64,000 nucleotides of DNA from Lederbergia citri (lineage in GTDB: Bacteria > Bacillota > Bacilli > Bacillales > Bacillaceae_C): assembly GCF_018343625.1 (NCBI RefSeq), contig NZ_JAGYPG010000003.1, forward strand, positions 654,202 to 718,201. Direction: 5' to 3'. How positions within the stretch are numbered: position 1 is the first letter of the stretch; every line of letters starts with the position of its first letter. The position numbers were made by a program, and so were the translations under genes. Of this stretch, positions 58,623-64,000 are shown one piece after another. Below the pieces are notes generated by a model that worked only from the letters and a program-made list of their open reading frames with translations, had not been told where the DNA came from and searched no databases.

Positions 58623-60794
58623 GTGATTGAAATCGAAAATAAAGAAGAAGTTTTGCTGAGGAGACTAGCAGGCGAGCTTCAATTATCAAAAAAACAAATT
58701 CAAAGTGTTATTCAACTTCTGGAGGAAGGCAATACCGTGCCTTTCATAGCCCGTTATCGAAAAGAAATGACTGGTGCGCTTGATGAAGTTCAAATTAAAG
58801 GAATCTCGGATAGTTGGACATATTTACAAAATTTAGAGCAACGTAAAGAAGATGTTATAAGACTAATTGATGAGCAAGGAAAGCTCACAGACGAATTAAA
58901 GGTACAAATTTTGAAAGCTGATAAGCTTCAGCTCGTTGAGGATTTATATCGACCATATAAACAAAAGCGGCGTACGAGGGCAACCATTGCGAAGGAAAAA
59001 GGTCTAGAACCATTAGCGCAATGGATGCTTAGCTTTCCTATAAGCGGAAGTGTTGAGGTTGAAGCGGAAAAGTATATTTCAGAAGAAAAAGAAATTTTAA
59101 CAAATGCTGATGCAATAAAAGGTGCACAGGACATTATCGCAGAACAAGTTTCAGATGATGCTTCATTTCGTGAATGGATTAGAAAGGAAACATATCAATC
59201 GGGTATTATTACTTCCGTCGTCAAAAATGAAGATAAGGATGAGAAACGGATTTTTGAGAACTATTACAGTTATGAAGAACCTGTTAAACGAATCGTTCCT
59301 CATCGAATTCTTGCTATAAACCGTGGAGAAAAAGAAGATATACTTCGTGTATCAATCCAATCGAATACGGAACGAATTTTTTCGTTTTTACATAAAAGTG
59401 TGCTTGAAAACGAGAATTCAGTAGCAGCAGCCGATATAAAAGAAGCAATAGAAGATGGATATAAGCGTTTGATAGAACCTGCTATTGAAAGGGAAATTCG
59501 CAACGAATTGACCGAAGTAGCAGAAAATCAAGCCATTCACATTTTTTCAGAGAACTTAAGAAAATTATTATTACAGCCCCCATTAAAAGGGAAGGTTGTA
59601 CTTGGAGTCGATCCTGCTTATCGTACAGGTTGTAAATTGGCGGTTGTCGATGAAACAGGTAAGATGCTCTATATAGATGTCATCTATCCGCATCCACCTA
59701 AAGCTAAGCCTGATGAAGCAAAGAAAAAAGTGCTCAATATCATTCGGAAATTCGGTGTGGAACTCATCACTATTGGGAATGGAACAGCATCGCAAGAGAC
59801 GGAGCAGTTTACGGTAGATTTACTAAAAGAAAATCAATTGGATTTGGCATATTTGATTGTAAATGAAGCGGGAGCAAGTGTTTACTCTGCCTCAGATTTG
59901 GCTAGAGAAGAATTTCCGGATTTACAAGTAGAGGAAAGAAGCGCCGTTTCAATCGCAAGAAGATTGCAGGACCCGTTGGCGGAATTAGTAAAAATTGATC
60001 CGAAATCAGTCGGCGTCGGGCAATACCAACATGACGTTTCTCAGAAAAAACTAAATGAATCACTAAAATTCGTAGTAGAAACTGCAGTTAACCAAGTTGG
60101 GGTAAACGTCAACACGGCTTCTTCTTCTCTTTTACAATATGTTTCCGGGTTAAGCAAAACGGTCGCCAATAATATTGTGAAATTTAGAGAAAAAAACGGA
60201 AAGTTTAATAATCGTAAGCAATTATCTGGCATCCCTCGTCTAGGAGCTAAAACATATGAACAAGCAATTGGCTTTATGCGAGTTTTAGAAGGGGAAGAAC
60301 CTTTGGATTCAACTCCTATTCATCCGGAAAATTACGATAGTGTAAAAATGCTTTTAAAAAGACTAGGCTTTTCGACAAATGATATAGGAAGTGAAGAGCT
60401 AGGTAATGCATTAAAGGAAATGGACATAAAGGTTATTTCAGAAGAGCTAGGGCTTGGTGTATTGACGCTTCAGGATATTGTGGACGCCTTAACGAAACCT
60501 GGACGCGATTTGCGTGACGAACTGCCAAAGCCTCTTTTAAAAAAGGATCTACTTAAACTAGAAGACCTTCAACTAGGGATGGAACTACAAGGAACCGTTC
60601 GGAATGTGGTTGACTTCGGAGCGTTTGTCGATGTTGGTGTGAAGGAGGACGGTTTAGTCCACATCTCTAAACTGAGCAATCGTTTCGTTAAACATCCTCT
60701 TGATGTCGTTTCGCTAGGAGATATAGTAACGGTTTGGGTAGAAAATGTAGATGTAAACAAAGGTAGACTATCACTGACAATGGTGAAAAAGTGA
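58623..60794 (+). CDS. tex: Tex family RNA-binding transcription accessory protein (YdcI)
   Basis: 723 aa from GTG with GAGGGAAG upstream. The Tex N-terminal helical part, a YqgF/RNase H-like domain (VVLGVDPAYRTGCKLAVVDETG, around residues 325-345), HhH motifs (LSGIPRLGAKTYEQAIGF) and a C-terminal S1 domain (GTVRNVVDFGAFVDVGVKEDG) are all in order. Tex binds nucleic acid and affects transcription and translation. The terminator hairpin overlaps the end of cmpA on the other strand. Confidence 0.95.
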   Translation: MIEIENKEEVLLRRLAGELQLSKKQIQSVIQLLEEGNTVPFIARYRKEMTGALDEVQIKGISDSWTYLQNLEQRKEDVIRLIDEQGKLTDELKVQILKADKLQLVEDLYRPYKQKRRTRATIAKEKGLEPLAQWMLSFPISGSVEVEAEKYISEEKEILTNADAIKGAQDIIAEQVSDDASFREWIRKETYQSGIITSVVKNEDKDEKRIFENYYSYEEPVKRIVPHRILAINRGEKEDILRVSIQSNTERIFSFLHKSVLENENSVAAADIKEAIEDGYKRLIEPAIEREIRNELTEVAENQAIHIFSENLRKLLLQPPLKGKVVLGVDPAYRTGCKLAVVDETGKMLYIDVIYPHPPKAKPDEAKKKVLNIIRKFGVELITIGNGTASQETEQFTVDLLKENQLDLAYLIVNEAGASVYSASDLAREEFPDLQVEERSAVSIARRLQDPLAELVKIDPKSVGVGQYQHDVSQKKLNESLKFVVETAVNQVGVNVNTASSSLLQYVSGLSKTVANNIVKFREKNGKFNNRKQLSGIPRLGAKTYEQAIGFMRVLEGEEPLDSTPIHPENYDSVKMLLKRLGFSTNDIGSEELGNALKEMDIKVISEELGLGVLTLQDIVDALTKPGRDLRDELPKPLLKKDLLKLEDLQLGMELQGTVRNVVDFGAFVDVGVKEDGLVHISKLSNRFVKHPLDVVSLGDIVTVWVENVDVNKGRLSLTMVKK

Positions 60795-60800
60795 CAAAAG

Positions 60801-60833
60801 AAACACTGCTAGTTTGATTAGCAGTGTTTTTTT
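60801..60833 (+). terminator. Terminator of tex, overlapping the 3' end of cmpA
   Basis: AAACACTGCTA and TAGCAGTGTTT pair perfectly around a 7-nt loop, followed by TTTT. Bases 60818-60833 also encode the last codons of cmpA on the minus strand. Confidence 0.9.
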
Positions 60834-60928
60834 CTATAAAAAAACCAACATTGATTAAGTAATTTGATTTGGTACCGATTTTTTTCTAAGAAAGCTTTTT
60901 GAATCTGATTTTGAAACCATGTAGGCAT
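60818..60928 (-). CDS. cmpA: CmpA, cortex morphogenetic protein
   Basis: 36 aa, too short for a standard gene-length cut-off. On the minus strand GGAGGTAATTCGT precedes ATG at 60928. The product begins MPTWFQNQIQKAFLEK and ends NQCWFFYRKKHC, nearly identical in pattern to the 37-aa B. subtilis CmpA (W near residue 4, QIKLLNQCW, YRKKHC). CmpA triggers degradation of SpoIVA when spore envelope assembly fails. Its place between tex (ydcI) and ydcK is the same as in B. subtilis. This is direct evidence of an endospore former. Confidence 0.93.
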   Translation of the reverse strand: MPTWFQNQIQKAFLEKNRYQIKLLNQCWFFYRKKHC

Positions 60929-61016
60929 ACGAATTACCTCCTATTGAGTATTCGTTTACCAATATTGTATGGTAAAATTGATTGTCTCGTTCGATTAATA
61001 TTGGAGGGAGAGAAAA

Positions 61017-61499
61017 GTGACAAATGAGGAATTACAATTATTAACTGAAGAACTTTCAACAAAGTTTTTTCATAAATCTTTTAATCACATAGCATTTTTT
61101 AATCCGAGGCTACGTACAACGGGAGGTAGGTATATGTTGACTTCCCATAATATAGAAGTAAATCGTTATTACTTTGAAGAACATGGATTAGATGAATTGG
61201 TAGGAATTATTAAACATGAACTATGCCATTATCATTTACATATAGAAGGAAAAGGATATAAGCACGGAGACAAGGATTTTCGATTGTTAATGAAAAAAGT
61301 AGGAGCACCAAGACATTGTACACCACTAAAAGAGAGCAAGAGTAAAAAACCTCAGCTAAAAATATACTATTATAAGTGTACAAAATGTGCCTTAGGCTAC
61401 CAGCGTCGTAGAAGAGTTAATACAAAACGTTACGTATGCGGAAAATGTCGTGGAACATTGGAAGAAGTTATAAATAAGAACGAATCATTTTCTTCATAG
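61017..61499 (+). CDS. ydcK: SprT-like zinc metalloprotease-fold protein (YdcK)
   Basis: 160 aa from GTG with GGAGGGAG upstream. The HELCHYHLH motif (about residues 63-71) carries the zinc-binding histidines and catalytic Glu. A C-terminal zinc ribbon is formed by CTKC and CGKC (about 120-145). SprT-type proteins are related to Spartan proteases for DNA-protein crosslinks; the bacterial role is not established. It is the last protein gene before the tRNA cluster. Confidence 0.9.
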   Translation: MTNEELQLLTEELSTKFFHKSFNHIAFFNPRLRTTGGRYMLTSHNIEVNRYYFEEHGLDELVGIIKHELCHYHLHIEGKGYKHGDKDFRLLMKKVGAPRHCTPLKESKSKKPQLKIYYYKCTKCALGYQRRRRVNTKRYVCGKCRGTLEEVINKNESFSS

Positions 61500-61541
61500 A
61501 TTTTTTTGAAAAATTTAATTAGATTTTTTATTTCAGGACTA

Positions 61542-61570
61542 TTGACAGTTAGTCCATAGCTTATTATAAT
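61542..61570 (+). promoter_or_regulatory. Consensus promoter of the tRNA/rRNA operon
   Basis: TTGACA and TATAAT are exactly 17 nt apart, 15 bp before tRNA-Asn. This is the best match to the sigma-A consensus in the window. Confidence 0.93.
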
Positions 61571-61585
61571 CGGAAGAGTCATTAA

Positions 61586-61657
61586 TCCGCAGTAGCTCAG
61601 TGGTAGAGCTATCGGCTGTTAACCGATCGGTCGTAGGTTCGAATCCTACCTGCGGAG
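61586..61657 (+). tRNA. tRNA-Asn (GTT)
   Basis: Acceptor arms TCCGCAG/CTGCGGA, anticodon loop CTGTTAA, T-arm GGTTCGAATCC. CCA is not encoded (TTT follows the discriminator G). Confidence 0.95.
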
Positions 61658-61665
61658 TTTGGTAT

Positions 61666-61756
61666 GGGGAAGTACTCAAGAGGCTGAAGAGGTGCCCCTG
61701 CTAAGGGCATAGGTCGCGTAAGCGGCGCGAGGGTTCAAATCCCTCCTTCTCCGCCA
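61666..61756 (+). tRNA. tRNA-Ser (GCT)
   Basis: Acceptor arms GGGGAAG/CTTCTCC, anticodon GCT, a long variable arm as expected of a serine tRNA, and an encoded CCA. Confidence 0.93.
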
Positions 61757-61773
61757 TATTTAATATTATTCAT

Positions 61774-61845
61774 GGCCCCTTGGTCAAGCGGTTAAGACAC
61801 CGCCCTTTCACGGCGGTAACACGGGTTCGAATCCCGTAGGGGTCA
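61774..61845 (+). tRNA. tRNA-Glu (TTC)
   Basis: Arms GGCCCCT/AGGGGTC, anticodon loop CTTTCAC, T-arm GGTTCGAATCC. CCA is not encoded. Confidence 0.94.
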
Positions 61846-61866
61846 TTATTTTTATTTTTTATAAGT

Positions 61867-61942
61867 GGTCCCGTGGTGTAGCGGTTAACATGCCTGCCTG
61901 TCACGCAGGAGATCGCGGGTTCGATTCCCGTCGGGACCGCCA
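61867..61942 (+). tRNA. tRNA-Asp (GTC)
   Basis: Arms GGTCCCG/CGGGACC, anticodon loop CTGTCAC, discriminator G, encoded CCA. Confidence 0.95.
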
Positions 61943-62034
61943 TTATGATATAGAAGATATTTCCTTTTACATAGAATCTAAAGTATGTTAATATAATATT
62001 CTTCGATTCTATTTTTATGTTTTAATAAGATCAT

Positions 62035-62109
62035 TGGGCTATAGCCAAGCGGTAAGGCAACGGACTTTGACTCCGTCATTCGTTGGTTCGAATCCAGCTA
62101 GCCCAGCCA
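62035..62109 (+). tRNA. tRNA-Gln (TTG)
   Basis: Arms TGGGCTA/TAGCCCA, anticodon loop CTTTGAC, encoded CCA. A 92-bp gap separates it from tRNA-Asp. Confidence 0.95.
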
Positions 62110-62118
62110 AAAAAAATA

Positions 62119-62147
62119 TTGACAATCGTTTGTCTAAGTGATAATAT
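62119..62147 (+). promoter_or_regulatory. Second promoter inside the tRNA cluster
   Basis: TTGACA (62119-62124) and TAATAT (62142-62147) are 17 nt apart, 21 bp before tRNA-Leu. It can drive the last three tRNAs and the rRNA operon separately from the first promoter. Confidence 0.8.
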
Positions 62148-62168
62148 ATATCTTGCGCTTTTAAAAAT

Positions 62169-62254
<86 letters not shown>

Positions 62255-62287
62255 GAGATTATTTTAGCTATTTAGCTAAGTATTTAT

Positions 62288-62364
62288 GCGCCCGTAGCTC
62301 AATTGGATAGAGCGTTTGACTACGGATCAAAAGGCTAGGGGTTCGACTCCTCTCGGGCGCGCCA
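62288..62364 (+). tRNA. tRNA-Arg (ACG)
   Basis: Arms GCGCCCG/CGGGCGC, anticodon ACG (wobble A to be deaminated to inosine), encoded CCA. Confidence 0.95.
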
Positions 62365-62373
62365 TTTAATAAT

Positions 62374-62447
62374 GCGGGTGTAGTTTAGTGGTAAAACTAC
62401 AGCCTTCCAAGCTGTTGTCGTGGGTTCGATTCCCATCACCCGCTCCA
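62374..62447 (+). tRNA. tRNA-Gly (TCC)
   Basis: Arms GCGGGTG/CACCCGC, anticodon loop CTTCCAA, encoded CCA. Ten bases separate it from tRNA-Arg; it is the last tRNA before 16S. Confidence 0.95.
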
Positions 62448-62544
62448 ATATAGTGTTTGATCTTTGAAAACTGAACGAAACGAACGTTAAATTATTTATT
62501 TTAAACAATGGTTTTATACCATTGCCAGCAAATGAGCTAACAAA

Positions 62545-64000
<1,456 letters not shown>

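Noticed and set aside
62448..62544. A separate rRNA promoter between tRNA-Gly and 16S
   Set aside because: No -35/-10 pair of usable spacing; the sequence looks like rRNA leader and processing region.

Overview
The window is chromosomal DNA of a low-GC Gram-positive, endospore-forming Bacillaceae member. The evidence is the SigB operon with its full Rsb regulators, cmpA, ndoAI-ndoA, purine-rich GGAGG ribosome binding sites with many TTG/GTG starts, and a 16S rRNA of Bacillus type at the right end. I cannot name a species from this.

Left part (1-24 kb), accessory metabolism. A Weimberg-type oxidative pentose module opens the window (aldehyde dehydrogenase tail, FAH-family dehydratase, IlvD/YjhG-type sugar-acid dehydratase). 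Next come an APH(6)-like kinase, an epimerase-like protein, glycerate kinase, and a larE-larB-larC operon that makes the nickel-pincer cofactor of lactate racemase-type enzymes. Then follow an orphan ATP-grasp protein, a second APH-fold kinase and a zinc-ribbon protein. A TetR / NCS1 permease / DUF917 / hydantoinase operon has an 18-bp palindromic operator at its promoter. After yfhF, a TPP riboswitch controls a pyrimidine (HMP-precursor) salvage ABC transporter, thiYXZ, with a thiamine-binding-family protein and a TatD-family hydrolase.

Middle (24-43 kb). A 52-bp minisatellite is followed by a promoter, two tandem tryptophan T-boxes (both with specifier UGG) and trpDCFBA, which lacks trpE/trpG. 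A biofilm-fibre module comes next: tapA-like, sipW, tasA-like, a second TasA-like gene with an LPDTS wall-sorting signal that is broken by a frameshift, and a sinI-like anti-repressor. GTTCTYT boxes precede tapA. Small housekeeping and unknown genes follow (YndM, YhfK, GNAT, SRAP, ferritin-like, MerR/coiled-coil, SCP2, a 49-aa small ORF, a CNNM/CorC transporter). Copies of an interspersed repeat lie in several intergenic gaps.

Right part (42-64 kb), conserved core. The order ddl-murF-cshA-ydbS-ydbT-(rhomboid)-acpS-ydcC-alr-ndoAI-ndoA-rsbRSTUVW-sigB-rsbX-tex-(cmpA)-ydcK-tRNAs follows the Bacillus subtilis gene order. A sigma-B promoter lies before rsbV. Eight tRNA genes (Asn, Ser, Glu, Asp, Gln, Leu, Arg, Gly) with two strong promoters run into a 16S rRNA gene cut by the window end.

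Points most worth a second look are two genes whose Shine-Dalgarno spacing points to AUA (or AUC) initiation, the SinI-linked fibre locus with its frameshifted LPDTS protein, the tandem Trp T-boxes on an operon without trpE, and two analogous 51/52-bp minisatellites whose units keep a small hairpin.
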